A DNA stretch of 64,000 nt, from assembly GCF_027533505.1 (NCBI RefSeq), contig NZ_JAPZUB010000008.1, positions 1 through 64,000 of the forward strand. The letters are read 5' to 3'. Below, piece after piece: positions 35,402-44,067 of the stretch; the stretch's first letter is position 1; every line of letters begins with the position of its first letter. The stretch comes from Flavobacterium sp. Lineage in GTDB: Bacteria; Bacteroidota; Bacteroidia; Flavobacteriales; Flavobacteriaceae. The translations under genes and the position numbers were made by a program. Under the pieces are notes generated by a model. That model was not told the DNA's origin. It saw only the letters and a program-made list of their open reading frames with translations, and ran no database searches.

Positions 35402-37807
35402 ATGCAACAACCCCTTACACAAAATACGACAACCACAACCGAAACAAAATCGGAAGATTTTAATATCAAAGACATTCTCTTTCGTTACCTTATCTATTGG
35501 AAATGGTTTGTATTATCGGTAGTAATCAGTCTCTCTTTATCTTACCTGTTTTTACGGTATAAGGAAGTATATTACGGTACTAATGCTTCCATTTTGATTA
35601 AAGATGAAAAAAAAGGGGGAACCAGTGAGTTTTCGGCCTTTAGTGATTTGAATATTTTTGCCGGGAAAAGCAATATCGAAAACGAGATTGCTATTTTAAA
35701 GTCGCGTGGGATTTCTCAAAATGTCGTCAAAAAACTGGACTTGGATATTAGTTATTTCAGTGAAGGGCGCGTGGTCGCTAAAGAATTGTACCGTGATTCT
35801 CCCATAAAAATAGTCTTTGTCAAGAAAAATGAAACCTATGATACGCGCTCACAATCGTGGCGTGTTCGCGTCTTGGATTCCAAGTCCTTTGAACTATCCC
35901 AACCGGATTTATCGCAGTCCCAACAATACCGTTTTGGACAATTGATTCCTTCGCCTGTTGGAACCTTTTTTATTCAAATCAAATCTTTCCCCGTCAACAA
36001 GCCGATGTCTGATATTCTCATCGTCAAAAGTTCGGTAGAGGCGAAAGCCAATGCCTTACGCGCTAGTTTGGGCGTGATGAGTCAGGAGAAAACGAATATC
36101 GTTAATTTGAGTTTTACCGATTTAACCCAAGAGCGCGGGTTGGATTATATTAACGGACTCATTGAACAATACAATGAAGATGCCGTTCGTGACCGAAATC
36201 AAGTAGCCGAATTTACCAAAGAGTTTATCAATAGACGTCTTGAAATTATTACCAAAGAATTGGGGGGCGTTGAGGGCGATGCCGAAGTTTTTAAAAAACA
36301 ACGCGGGTTAACTACACTAGAAGCCGATGCAGGATTGAGTTTGTCTTCAAAAACGGAGTATAATAGATCGGTTCTTTCTTTAGAAACGGAACTTAAAGTA
36401 AGCGACTTTCTGTTGGAAGAAGTGCGTAAAATCAAAAAGGGAATGTTAATCCCCACCAATGTGGTTACTGCTTCTCCCTCGATAGTTACCTTTATTACAA
36501 AATACAATGAATCAGAACTAAATCGGAAAACCTTTTTGATTAGTGGTACCGAGAACAACCCTCGCGTGAAGCAAATTGAGCGTGAATTAGAGGAGCTAAA
36601 GCAAAGTGTAATCAGCAGTATCATCAGCCACCAACGGGATTTGCGTATCAAAAAGAACGATTTATTAAACCAACGCGCGCTTTACGAAGGGAAAGTATAC
36701 AATGTGCCTACGAATGAGCGTTTTTATAATGAAATTGCGCGGCAACAAAAAATCAAGGAAACCTTATACTTATACTTGCTCCAAAAACGTGAAGAAACCG
36801 AAATATCCTTAGCAGTTACCTCTCCCAAGGCCAAGATTATTGATGCGGCCTATCTCACGGGTCCGATTTCAATTAAATCATCCTTAGTTTATTTAATCGC
36901 TTTTGTGTTAGGTTTGGCCTTGCCCATTGGATTTTTGACCTTACTTTTTGCATTAGACACCAAGATTAAAAGTCGCATGGACGTCGAAGGAAAAGTATCT
37001 GTTCCTTACTTGGGCGATATTCCACGTTCGGATAACAGCGAAGAGCTTATCGACTCCAACAGTCGCTCTAGTTCGGCAGAGGCGGTTCGGATGATTCGGA
37101 CGAATTTAGAATTTGTGCTGTCCGAAGTGCAGCCCGGTCGCTGTAAAACAATTTTTGTCACTTCCTCCATTCCTAAAGAAGGGAAGACGTTTATTGCCAT
37201 TAATTTAGCTACGACAATCGCTCTTTCTGGGAAAAAAGTTTTAGTGATCGGCTTGGATATTCGAAATCCAAAATTGGATACGTATATCAATCTTCCTGCC
37301 AAGGGACTTACCAATTATTTGTCCAAAACGGGCGAAGCGATACAAGACTACATTATTAAAGTCAAAGGGTATGAAAATTTTTACGCCCTTCCCTCTGGGG
37401 TTATTCCGCCCAATCCGGTAGAACTTTTGATGAATGATAAAGTCAATCGCCTTTTTGATGAATTGAAAGCAGAATTTGATTACATTATTGTGGATACTGC
37501 TCCCGTAAGTGTGGTTACCGATACCTTCTTGATTTCGCACAATGCCGATGCTTTTATCTATGTGATGCGTGCCAATTATTTGGACAAGCGCATGTTGCGT
37601 TTTGTGGAAAACCTATACAAAGAGCGTAAGTTGCCTAACATGGCTGTAGTGTTGAATGATACCGATATTCAACGTTCTTACGGCTATGGGTATGGCTATG
37701 GGTACGGCTATGGCTATGGCTATGGGTACGGCTATGGGTACGGTTATGGTGTAGAAGAAAAGAAACTCACCCTCACGGATAGGATACTCCGCTTTTTTAA
37801 GAAATAA
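35402..37807 (+). CDS. wzc: Wzc-like tyrosine autokinase / polysaccharide co-polymerase
   Basis: This 801-aa inner-membrane protein has a first membrane helix at about 35-55, a periplasmic Wzz/GNVR region with coiled coils, a second helix at about 495-520 and a cytoplasmic BY-kinase domain. The kinase shows Walker A SSIPKEGKT (588-596), Walker A' VLVIGLDIRNPKLD and Walker B YIIVDTAPVSVV. The C-terminal tyrosine cluster is extreme: twelve consecutive Tyr-Gly pairs at residues 760-783, then an 18-residue basic end. Cycles of tyrosine phosphorylation and dephosphorylation control polymer length and export in this family. The phosphatase gene is convergent and adjacent. Confidence 0.93.
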   Translation: MQQPLTQNTTTTTETKSEDFNIKDILFRYLIYWKWFVLSVVISLSLSYLFLRYKEVYYGTNASILIKDEKKGGTSEFSAFSDLNIFAGKSNIENEIAILKSRGISQNVVKKLDLDISYFSEGRVVAKELYRDSPIKIVFVKKNETYDTRSQSWRVRVLDSKSFELSQPDLSQSQQYRFGQLIPSPVGTFFIQIKSFPVNKPMSDILIVKSSVEAKANALRASLGVMSQEKTNIVNLSFTDLTQERGLDYINGLIEQYNEDAVRDRNQVAEFTKEFINRRLEIITKELGGVEGDAEVFKKQRGLTTLEADAGLSLSSKTEYNRSVLSLETELKVSDFLLEEVRKIKKGMLIPTNVVTASPSIVTFITKYNESELNRKTFLISGTENNPRVKQIERELEELKQSVISSIISHQRDLRIKKNDLLNQRALYEGKVYNVPTNERFYNEIARQQKIKETLYLYLLQKREETEISLAVTSPKAKIIDAAYLTGPISIKSSLVYLIAFVLGLALPIGFLTLLFALDTKIKSRMDVEGKVSVPYLGDIPRSDNSEELIDSNSRSSSAEAVRMIRTNLEFVLSEVQPGRCKTIFVTSSIPKEGKTFIAINLATTIALSGKKVLVIGLDIRNPKLDTYINLPAKGLTNYLSKTGEAIQDYIIKVKGYENFYALPSGVIPPNPVELLMNDKVNRLFDELKAEFDYIIVDTAPVSVVTDTFLISHNADAFIYVMRANYLDKRMLRFVENLYKERKLPNMAVVLNDTDIQRSYGYGYGYGYGYGYGYGYGYGYGYGVEEKKLTLTDRILRFFKK
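37679..37750 (+). repeat. 12-copy hexanucleotide repeat (TAY-GGN) encoding the Wzc Tyr-Gly tail
   Basis: Seventy-two bases consist of twelve in-frame six-base units of the form TAT or TAC followed by GGC, GGG or GGT. Because each unit is six bases, gain or loss of units by slippage or recombination would keep the frame and only change the number of phosphorylatable tyrosines. The third-position variation shows the tract is not freshly expanded throughout. Confidence 0.9.
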
Positions 37808-37823
37808 GTAGTTAACTTATTTC
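37801..37823. terminator. hairpin spanning both convergent stop codons (possible bidirectional terminator)
   Basis: GAAATAAGT (37801-37809) and ACTTATTTC (37815-37823) form perfect 9-base arms with a 5-base loop. The left arm contains the stop codon of wzc and the right arm the stop of the minus-strand phosphatase gene, which are only nine bases apart. Neither side has a following T-tract, so it would be a weak intrinsic terminator. It may instead limit read-through or protect transcript 3' ends. Confidence 0.45.
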
Positions 37824-38551
37824 GCGTAAAAGCCTACATTTTTTTGCAGTAATTCTATTACGGCTTTTTCGTTTTTGACGGCTAGGGGCTGGCGTAAGGC
37901 GAGCACGTGTTTTTCATGGTGCACATCGGTTCCTGAGTAGTCATAAAGTCCTTCATGTAATAGCAATTCTGCCGTTTTGAGGACCGGCCAGCCATAATAC
38001 CCTGTTAGCGCAGGAAGATTCAATTGAAATAAACACCCTGCTTTTTTAAGACGTCGGTACTCGTCCATTTTACCATGATAAAAATTGTACCGTTCTGGAT
38101 GTGCTACTACTGGACGATAGCCTTCAACTTGAAGCTCAAACAGCCAGTCGTATAAAGCCAAAGGAGGCTGTTGGTAGGACATTTCAACCAAAACCAAATT
38201 ATCTTTTAAGGTACAAAGGGGGCCTTCCTGAAGTTTTTGCGTAAAATCGGCATCCAACATATATTCGGCGGCCCAATGCAACGAACCCGAGTCTAAAGGG
38301 ATATGGTCTGAAAACGACTGCGCTAAGGGTTCGATGGTAGCCCTAGTATTGTGCCAAACGCCCGCCATAATATGAGGCGTAGCGGTAAAGTGATGAATCC
38401 CCAACGCTTTCAATTCCATGCACCGCTGTTGCGTCTCTTCCCACGAAGTACAACCGTCGTCAATTCCGGGGAGTAAATGCGAATGGATGTCGACATAACC
38501 CTCAGGAATTAAGTTGCTTACTACTGGTTTTTGTTTCTTGAAGAACCACAT
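37817..38551 (-). CDS. PHP-type tyrosine-protein phosphatase (CpsB/YwqE family)
   Basis: This 244-aa manganese-type phosphatase of the PHP fold has the metal-binding motifs DIHSHLLPGIDDG near residue 22, FTATPHIMAGVW, VLVEMSYQQ, VVAHPERYNFY and the final GTDVHHEKH. The start is placed at the ATG (CAT at 38549-38551), giving MWFFKKQKP as in flavobacterial relatives; a 35-residue longer frame reads back into the divergent promoter. The family dephosphorylates BY-kinases and is adjacent to the Wzc homologue, so that is its likely substrate. It is the only minus-strand gene supported in the window. Confidence 0.9.
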   Translation of the reverse strand: MWFFKKQKPVVSNLIPEGYVDIHSHLLPGIDDGCTSWEETQQRCMELKALGIHHFTATPHIMAGVWHNTRATIEPLAQSFSDHIPLDSGSLHWAAEYMLDADFTQKLQEGPLCTLKDNLVLVEMSYQQPPLALYDWLFELQVEGYRPVVAHPERYNFYHGKMDEYRRLKKAGCLFQLNLPALTGYYGWPVLKTAELLLHEGLYDYSGTDVHHEKHVLALRQPLAVKNEKAVIELLQKNVGFYAK

Positions 38552-38575
38552 GAAATTATCCGTTTTAAAAGCGCG

Positions 38576-38584
38576 GTAAAGGTA
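38576..38584 (-). promoter_or_regulatory. -7 promoter box for the PHP phosphatase (minus strand)
   Basis: Read on the minus strand this is TACCTTTAC, a TAnnTTT core with A for the final G. It lies 24 bases before the phosphatase ATG. It faces away from the + strand box at 38605, which makes this 83-base spacer a compact divergent promoter region. Confidence 0.42.
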
Positions 38585-38604
38585 ACTAATTCGTGATTTA
38601 GTTT

Positions 38605-38613
38605 TATATTTGC
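38605..38613 (+). promoter_or_regulatory. -7 promoter box for the second ABC exporter operon
   Basis: TATATTTGC is a full TAnnTTTG match, 21 bases before the GTG start of the second wzm at 38635. It probably starts the transcript covering the second exporter and the neu genes up to about 48019, because no comparable gap occurs in between. Confidence 0.58.
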
Positions 38614-38634
38614 CCGACAAATAACCCAACCCTT

Positions 38635-39513
38635 GTGAGTCAACATACACGTCCACATAACGAAACCGAAGACTGGGATCTCATCATCAAAGGGAAACAA
38701 GGCATCTTTGCACTCCACCTCAAGGATTTATGGCGGTACCGTGATTTACTTTTCATGTTTGTAAAACGCGATTTCGTAAGTTTTTATAAACAAACGATTC
38801 TAGGGCCACTGTGGTTTTTTATTCAACCCTTTTTCACTACCCTCGTTTTTACTTTCGTGTTTGGGAATTTGGCAGGAATTAGCGCCGACGGTTTGCCCCA
38901 CCCGCTTTTTTATTTGTGCGGCATCACAGCTTGGAATTATTTTTCCGATTGCTTAACCAAAACCAGTACCGTATTTAAAGACAATACCAATATTTTTGGC
39001 AAAGTATACTTCCCGCGTTTGATTATGCCTTTGAGTATCGTAGTGAGTAATCTGGTGCGTTTTGGAGTGCAATTATTGTTGCTCATCGCCATGATGGGTT
39101 ATTTTACGCTCTATCCTATCCCCAATACCTCGTTTCAGCTTACGGAAGGGATTTTTCTTTTTCCTTTTTTAGTCTTGCTGATGGCGCTTTTGGGACTCGG
39201 ATTAGGTTTGATTATTACAGCCATTACCACCAAATACAAGGATCTTACTTTTTTGGTTACGTTTGGCGTGTCACTCATGATGTATGCTACTTCGGTGATT
39301 TATCCGTTGAGTTATATCCAACCCGAATATAAAAAATGGATTGCATGGAATCCGATGACGACTATCATCGAGACGTTTCGCTATGCCTTTTTAGGAAAAG
39401 GAGAATTTACTACGTATAGCTTATTGTATACTACTGGGGTAACCTTAGTGGTGTTGTTTTTGGGGATTTTGATTTTTAACAAAACCGAACGTACGTTCGT
39501 CGATACCATCTGA
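38635..39513 (+). CDS. wzm: ABC-2 type polysaccharide exporter permease (Wzm), copy 2
   Basis: This 292-aa permease is paralogous to the one at 3450: it has LKDLWRYRDLLFMFVKRDFV, YKQTILGPLWFFIQPFF, FGKVYFPRLIMPLSIV and TTKYKDLTFLV, with six membrane segments. The start is a GTG at 38635 just after a -7 box. It overlaps its ATPase gene by one base. No regulator gene precedes this copy, unlike copy 1. It would export a second glycan. Confidence 0.92.
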   Translation: MSQHTRPHNETEDWDLIIKGKQGIFALHLKDLWRYRDLLFMFVKRDFVSFYKQTILGPLWFFIQPFFTTLVFTFVFGNLAGISADGLPHPLFYLCGITAWNYFSDCLTKTSTVFKDNTNIFGKVYFPRLIMPLSIVVSNLVRFGVQLLLLIAMMGYFTLYPIPNTSFQLTEGIFLFPFLVLLMALLGLGLGLIITAITTKYKDLTFLVTFGVSLMMYATSVIYPLSYIQPEYKKWIAWNPMTTIIETFRYAFLGKGEFTTYSLLYTTGVTLVVLFLGILIFNKTERTFVDTI

Positions 39514-40790
39514 TGCCACGCACTGTTATAGAAGTTCACCAGCTTTCCAAAGCCTATCAAATCGGACAAATCGGTACCGGTACCATTTCACGCGACTTGG
39601 AGCGATTTGTGGTGACTAAAATTTTACGTCGTGAAGACCCCTTTTTGAAAGTAGGAGAGGTTAATGATCGAACGGTGAAGTCCGATTCGGATATCGTTTG
39701 GTCTTTGCGCGATATCAATTTTGATGTACAAGAAGGCAATGCAGTAGGGATTATAGGTAAAAATGGAGCCGGAAAAAGTACATTACTCAAACTCTTGTCC
39801 CGTGTTACCGCACCTACCACAGGGGAAATTCGAATCAAAGGCCGCATCGCTAGTTTGCTCGAAGTGGGTACTGGATTTCATCCCGAATTGACGGGCCGCG
39901 AAAATATTTATTTAAACGGCGCGATTCTAGGAATGCGCAAAAAAGAAATCGATCGCAAAATAGATGAAATTATTGCATTCTCGGGTTGTGAACGTTACAT
40001 CGATACTCCCGTAAAACGCTACAGTAGCGGGATGACCGTTCGCTTGGCTTTTGCGGTAGCAGCGCATCTCGAACCCGAAATTTTGGTGGTCGATGAGGTT
40101 TTGGCTGTAGGCGATGCCGAATTTCAAAAGAAAGCCATTGGTAAAATGCAAGACATTTCCAAAGGGGAAGGGCGCACCGTGTTGTTTGTCAGTCACGATA
40201 TGACCGCTATTCATGCTTTGACCGATTCGGTAATTATTTTGAAAAATGGCGAATGCTCTACTCGCATGCCCACCGATGAAGGAATTCAACAGTATTTGGC
40301 TTCTAATTTGTCGCAAAGTAGTGGGAAGTTAATTCGTAAATCAGATGGCGATTTATACGTAGAACGCTTTTTGATCAATAGCGATGAGGTGAATTACACG
40401 CAACTACCTTCCGGTGATCCCTTACGCATGCAGTTTTTTCTCAACAAACCCATCTCGGCCAAGGAGGCTTCGTCTTTGGCGTTTTATGTTGTCTTTCGAA
40501 ATGAACTGAATTATCCTGTATTTACCGTTTCCAATCGGTACGATGCCCACGCCCAAGTCTCTGATTCAGGTCAGGTGCAATCCATCGAATGTATCGTGCC
40601 TTCTATGGCCCTGGCGGAGGGAAAATATACCGCCAAAACGTGGATGGCCTTTAAAGGAGGGTTTTGTGACGAAATTACCGACGCGTTTGAAGTAGACGTG
40701 TTGGCTTCCAACTTTTTCCATACGGGTCAAATGCCCATTGCGCGGAAGCATGGCGCTTTTTTATTGAATCAAAATTGGACATTGAAATGA
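39513..40790 (+). CDS. wzt: ABC exporter ATPase with carbohydrate-binding C-terminal domain (Wzt), copy 2
   Basis: This 425-aa ATPase has Walker A GKNGAGKST (82-90), signature KRYSSGMTVRLAFA, Walker B ILVVDEVLAVGD and LFVSHDM. The N-terminal 250 residues closely parallel copy 1 (GTGTISRDLERF; GRIASLLEVGTGF). The C-terminal domain (about 270-420) is quite different from copy 1, which by analogy with Wzt proteins means a different polysaccharide is recognised. Its stop overlaps the FkbM gene as ATGA. Confidence 0.92.
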   Translation: MPRTVIEVHQLSKAYQIGQIGTGTISRDLERFVVTKILRREDPFLKVGEVNDRTVKSDSDIVWSLRDINFDVQEGNAVGIIGKNGAGKSTLLKLLSRVTAPTTGEIRIKGRIASLLEVGTGFHPELTGRENIYLNGAILGMRKKEIDRKIDEIIAFSGCERYIDTPVKRYSSGMTVRLAFAVAAHLEPEILVVDEVLAVGDAEFQKKAIGKMQDISKGEGRTVLFVSHDMTAIHALTDSVIILKNGECSTRMPTDEGIQQYLASNLSQSSGKLIRKSDGDLYVERFLINSDEVNYTQLPSGDPLRMQFFLNKPISAKEASSLAFYVVFRNELNYPVFTVSNRYDAHAQVSDSGQVQSIECIVPSMALAEGKYTAKTWMAFKGGFCDEITDAFEVDVLASNFFHTGQMPIARKHGAFLLNQNWTLK

Positions 40791-41461
40791 TAGCGAACAA
40801 AATTCGAGAATTCATCTATCGCCGTTATAATATAAGCTTTTCTAAGGCGGGTGAGGACATGCAACTGATGAAGTTAATCATTCATCGTACGCCCGGTGTA
40901 TATGTCGACATCGGTTGTTGGCATCCCGTGAAAGCCTCCAATACGTATTTGTTTTACATTCACGGATGGAAAGGCATTTGTATTGATCCCAATCCCGAAC
41001 TTCGCCCTTTGTATCAAAAGTTTCGTCCTACCGATATTTTTGAGAATTGTGCTTTAGGATCCCAAGACCTCAATTTAAAATATTATATGCTTCCCGACAG
41101 TTCGATGAATACCCTTGATTATGGGTTTATTGAAAAACGGGAATTGCAATCGCAAATTCAAAAAGTACTCGACGTTCCGACCATTCCATTGGCGACTATA
41201 CTGGAGCGGCATTTGCAACCTGGCGATCGTTTGGATTTCTTTGATGTGGATGTGGAAGGATACGATCTTGAAGTGTTGAAAACCAATGATTGGGCGCGTT
41301 TTCGTCCTCGGTTTTTAGTGGTTGAATCCGATTTACCGCTAAAAGAAGACTTGGTTTCGGAAATGCATGACTACCTCGTTTCCGTAGGGTATACCCTTAT
41401 CGGTAAAGTGGTTACTAAAGGAAATCTCGGCAATACCTTTTACATCGACAACCGTTTGTAA
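40787..41461 (+). CDS. FkbM family methyltransferase
   Basis: This 224-aa class I methyltransferase of the FkbM family (PF05050) has SKAGEDMQLMK, VYVDIGCWHPVKASNTYLF (the SAM loop), ICIDPNPELRPLYQ and DFFDVDVEGYDLEVLK. Such enzymes O-methylate sugars on glycans; SAM is the donor. The start is the ATG at 40787 (a TTG at 40775 would add four residues). A second FkbM gene lies at the other end of this module (47228), so the glycan may be methylated twice. Confidence 0.82.
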   Translation: MIANKIREFIYRRYNISFSKAGEDMQLMKLIIHRTPGVYVDIGCWHPVKASNTYLFYIHGWKGICIDPNPELRPLYQKFRPTDIFENCALGSQDLNLKYYMLPDSSMNTLDYGFIEKRELQSQIQKVLDVPTIPLATILERHLQPGDRLDFFDVDVEGYDLEVLKTNDWARFRPRFLVVESDLPLKEDLVSEMHDYLVSVGYTLIGKVVTKGNLGNTFYIDNRL

Positions 41462-41462
41462 T

Positions 41463-42476
41463 ATGCGCTCTGGATTTAATCCCAACAAAGATCAGTTGGT
41501 TCCGCCTTCCAAGTACCTCCATCAAGTAGTGGTGCCCGTGCATATCCCCCACCAAACGGACTACTTTAAGGATAGTCTATCCATTTTACAGTATTGTTTA
41601 GACTCCCTAACCGCTACAGTGCAGCCGTTTACCTTGATCACCGTAGTCAACAACGGCTCTTGCGAAGCTGTTGTGCAAGAATTGAATCGCCGACAAGAAG
41701 CGGGCACTGTGCATGAAATTATCCATACCACCGCCATCGGAAAAGTCAATGCGCTCTTGAAAGGATTGGTGGGTCATCAAACCCCATTGGTAACCCTCAC
41801 CGATGCCGACGTGTTGTTTCAACCGGGGTGGCAAGAAGAGACCATCGATTTGTTTGAAAAAGTGGGACGAATAGGGGCAGTGGGACTCATTCCGCAGATG
41901 AATTTATTTCGTGTCGATGGATTTTCGTTGGTGTGGGAACATTTGTTTTCAACCCGCTTGCGATTTGCCCAACTTCCCGATGTTGCGGCTGGCGAACGTT
42001 TTTACGACAGTATTGGTTGGAATCGCGACTATAATCCAAACCATTTGCAGTATAACTTGCTCTATACCGAAAATGGCAAATCGATGTGGGTAGGTTCGGG
42101 TCATGTGGTGACTACCTTTCGACGGGATGTGTTTCGTGAATTACAGCAGTCCGTTCCGCATCAGTTGGGCGGGGATTCGGAATGGTACCTCGAAGAAAAA
42201 CCTTATCAGTTTCATTATCATAAAGTGACTACGCAGTCCAATTATGCCTTTCACATGGGCAATGTAAAAGAGTCTTGGATGGAAGTTCCACCCCCGATGC
42301 CCAAAACTGCTACGCGAACACACATTGCATTGTCAGCCGCTGCGCCCAAGATTAACCGTCTCGTTTACTTTTGGCGGTATCGGTTTTGGCGAAGAATAAT
42401 CATGAACACACCACTGCTTTTCCGTTGGTGTATTCTTCGTAAAGGACTTCCAAAATCAGTGATCGATACATGGTAA
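41463..42476 (+). CDS. GT2-like glycosyltransferase (uncommon subfamily)
   Basis: This 337-aa GT-A-like enzyme has ITVVNNGSCEAVVQELNRRQ, GKVNALLKGL, the DxD motif LTDADVLFQPGWQEE, GSGHVVTTFRRDVFRE and NYAFHMGN. The second half does not match the common WcaA-type enzymes. It is clearly paralogous to 45110-46096 (LVNNGSC; DTDILFKNGW; GGHSVVTMRRSI; WAYHMGN). The two flank a GT2 gene and neuA/neuB, so transfer onto or next to sialic acid is possible. Donor unknown. Confidence 0.7.
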   Translation: MRSGFNPNKDQLVPPSKYLHQVVVPVHIPHQTDYFKDSLSILQYCLDSLTATVQPFTLITVVNNGSCEAVVQELNRRQEAGTVHEIIHTTAIGKVNALLKGLVGHQTPLVTLTDADVLFQPGWQEETIDLFEKVGRIGAVGLIPQMNLFRVDGFSLVWEHLFSTRLRFAQLPDVAAGERFYDSIGWNRDYNPNHLQYNLLYTENGKSMWVGSGHVVTTFRRDVFRELQQSVPHQLGGDSEWYLEEKPYQFHYHKVTTQSNYAFHMGNVKESWMEVPPPMPKTATRTHIALSAAAPKINRLVYFWRYRFWRRIIMNTPLLFRWCILRKGLPKSVIDTW

Positions 42477-43381
42477 CTATTCCTGTTTTTAGTATAATAA
42501 TTTCCACCCGCAACCGTTGGCCGGAATTACAGTTTACGTTGCAACAACTTTTCCCGTTATTCCAGCGTGACGATGTAGAATGCTTGATTGTCGACGACGG
42601 TTCTACCGATGGTACTACTGCTTTTGTGAACGAACAATTTCCACAGGTACAGCTTTTTACTCACCCGGAACCCCGAGGGTATATCTATAATCGAAACTTT
42701 TTGTTGCATACCGCCAAAGCGCCGTATTTAATCAGTTTGGATGATGATGCGCATTTGGTGTTGCCGCAACCCCTTGAAATCATACAGCATCACTTTGAAA
42801 AGTATCCCCGTTGCGGACTCATAGCCTGTCGTGTTTTTTGGGGAAAAACGTTACCCGATTCTCTCCATACGGACGCCTTACCCCACAATGGTTTTGGATT
42901 TGTAGGCTGTGGACATGTTTGGCGCAAAACCGCTTGGGAAACCATTCCCGATTATCCCGAGCCTTATGAATTTTATGGTGAAGAAGAGTTTGCCGCGATG
43001 GCGCTGCTTCAGAAACGATGGGAAATGCATTATGTCCCCGATCTACTGGTTCACCATAGAGTGGAAGTGCGCCTACGAAAAAACGATGCCGATTATGCTT
43101 ACCGACAGCGAAAGGCGTTTGCCAATAGTATTCGCAATTACATGACTTTTTACCCCTATTTTCGCCTTCCGTATACCTTGGCGTATTGTACGGTCATGCA
43201 GTTTTACAATAAATTAAAAGCACGGGATTATGTGGCATTTTGGGCGACTTTTCGTGCGATTTTTAGTATATTGGGCACTTTAGGCGACTTGTTTCAAAAC
43301 CGATACCGATTGACTAAAATGCAGTATATTCGGATGAAAAAGTTACCTTTGAATCCTATATTCTGGAAACCTAACCCATGA
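42470..43381 (+). CDS. GT2 family glycosyltransferase
   Basis: This 303-aa GT2 enzyme has FSIIISTRNRWPELQFTLQQ, CLIVDDGSTDGT, GYIYNRNFLLHTAKAPY and the DxD-type SLDDDAHLVLP. YEFYGEEEFAAMALLQK marks the acceptor and catalytic side. It overlaps the previous gene by seven bases and neuA by four. By family it is inverting and cytoplasmic. Substrate unknown. Confidence 0.86.
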   Translation: MVTIPVFSIIISTRNRWPELQFTLQQLFPLFQRDDVECLIVDDGSTDGTTAFVNEQFPQVQLFTHPEPRGYIYNRNFLLHTAKAPYLISLDDDAHLVLPQPLEIIQHHFEKYPRCGLIACRVFWGKTLPDSLHTDALPHNGFGFVGCGHVWRKTAWETIPDYPEPYEFYGEEEFAAMALLQKRWEMHYVPDLLVHHRVEVRLRKNDADYAYRQRKAFANSIRNYMTFYPYFRLPYTLAYCTVMQFYNKLKARDYVAFWATFRAIFSILGTLGDLFQNRYRLTKMQYIRMKKLPLNPIFWKPNP

Positions 43382-44067
43382 CAAACCAGTATATCGCCAT
43401 TATTCCTGCCCGTGGCGGGTCAAAACGCTTGCCCGGTAAAAACATTCGTGTATTGGGTGACCTGCCCTTACTTGCCCACAGTATTCGGTATGCACAAGCT
43501 TCTTCGCGTATCCAGCGGGTGATCGTAACTACCGATGATCCTGCGATTGAAGCCGTGGCCTTGGACTATGGTGCCGAAGTTATCCAACGGCCTAGCGAAT
43601 TATCGGGTGATGAAGCTCCTACGGTTTCGGCCTTGCAACATGTGTTGGCACAATTAACCGAATCCCCTGATGGGGTAGTGGTGTTGCAACCCACCAATCC
43701 GTTGCGCCCTTTGGGACTTTTGGACGAAGCTTTGGATTACTTTGCCGAGCATAACGTTTCGGGATTGTTTACCGTTTCGCCCAATCCCCATAAATTAGGA
43801 CGTATCCATGAGCAGCGCTTTGTGCCTTTTAATTACCATTTTGGCCAACGCAGTCAAGATATGGAACCGTTGTTTTATGAAAATGGCTTGCTCTATGTCT
43901 GTCGACCTTCGTTAATCAACAGTGGCGCTGTGATGGATGAAACCTGCTATCCCTTAGTCGTTACCCATCCATTTGCCACCGTCGATATCGATACGGAAGC
44001 CGACTTTGCCTATGCTACTTTTTGTTTTCATTATTATAAAACCCAACATAAATCAAACCACCCATGA
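43378..44067 (+). CDS. neuA: NeuA-like CMP-N-acylneuraminate cytidylyltransferase
   Basis: This 229-aa enzyme starts with [20 protein letters not shown], followed by [34 protein letters not shown] and the C-terminal metal motif VDIDTEADF. It activates free sialic acid with CTP to form CMP-Neu5Ac in the cytoplasm. It overlaps neuB by four bases. It is distinct from the LegF homologue at 11764. Given the NeuB and NeuC neighbours, Neu5Ac is the likely sugar. Confidence 0.87.
   Translation: MTNQYIAIIPARGGSKRLPGKNIRVLGDLPLLAHSIRYAQASSRIQRVIVTTDDPAIEAVALDYGAEVIQRPSELSGDEAPTVSALQHVLAQLTESPDGVVVLQPTNPLRPLGLLDEALDYFAEHNVSGLFTVSPNPHKLGRIHEQRFVPFNYHFGQRSQDMEPLFYENGLLYVCRPSLINSGAVMDETCYPLVVTHPFATVDIDTEADFAYATFCFHYYKTQHKSNHP

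Noticed and set aside
36199..36651. 150-codon open frame on the minus strand within wzc
   Set aside because: Antisense to the Wzc coiled-coil region. Its serine-rich, featureless translation is typical of a shadow frame.
37679..37750. Possible CRISPR-like or satellite array
   Set aside because: The repeats are six bases long without spacers and fall in frame in the wzc coding region, so they are a coding repeat.
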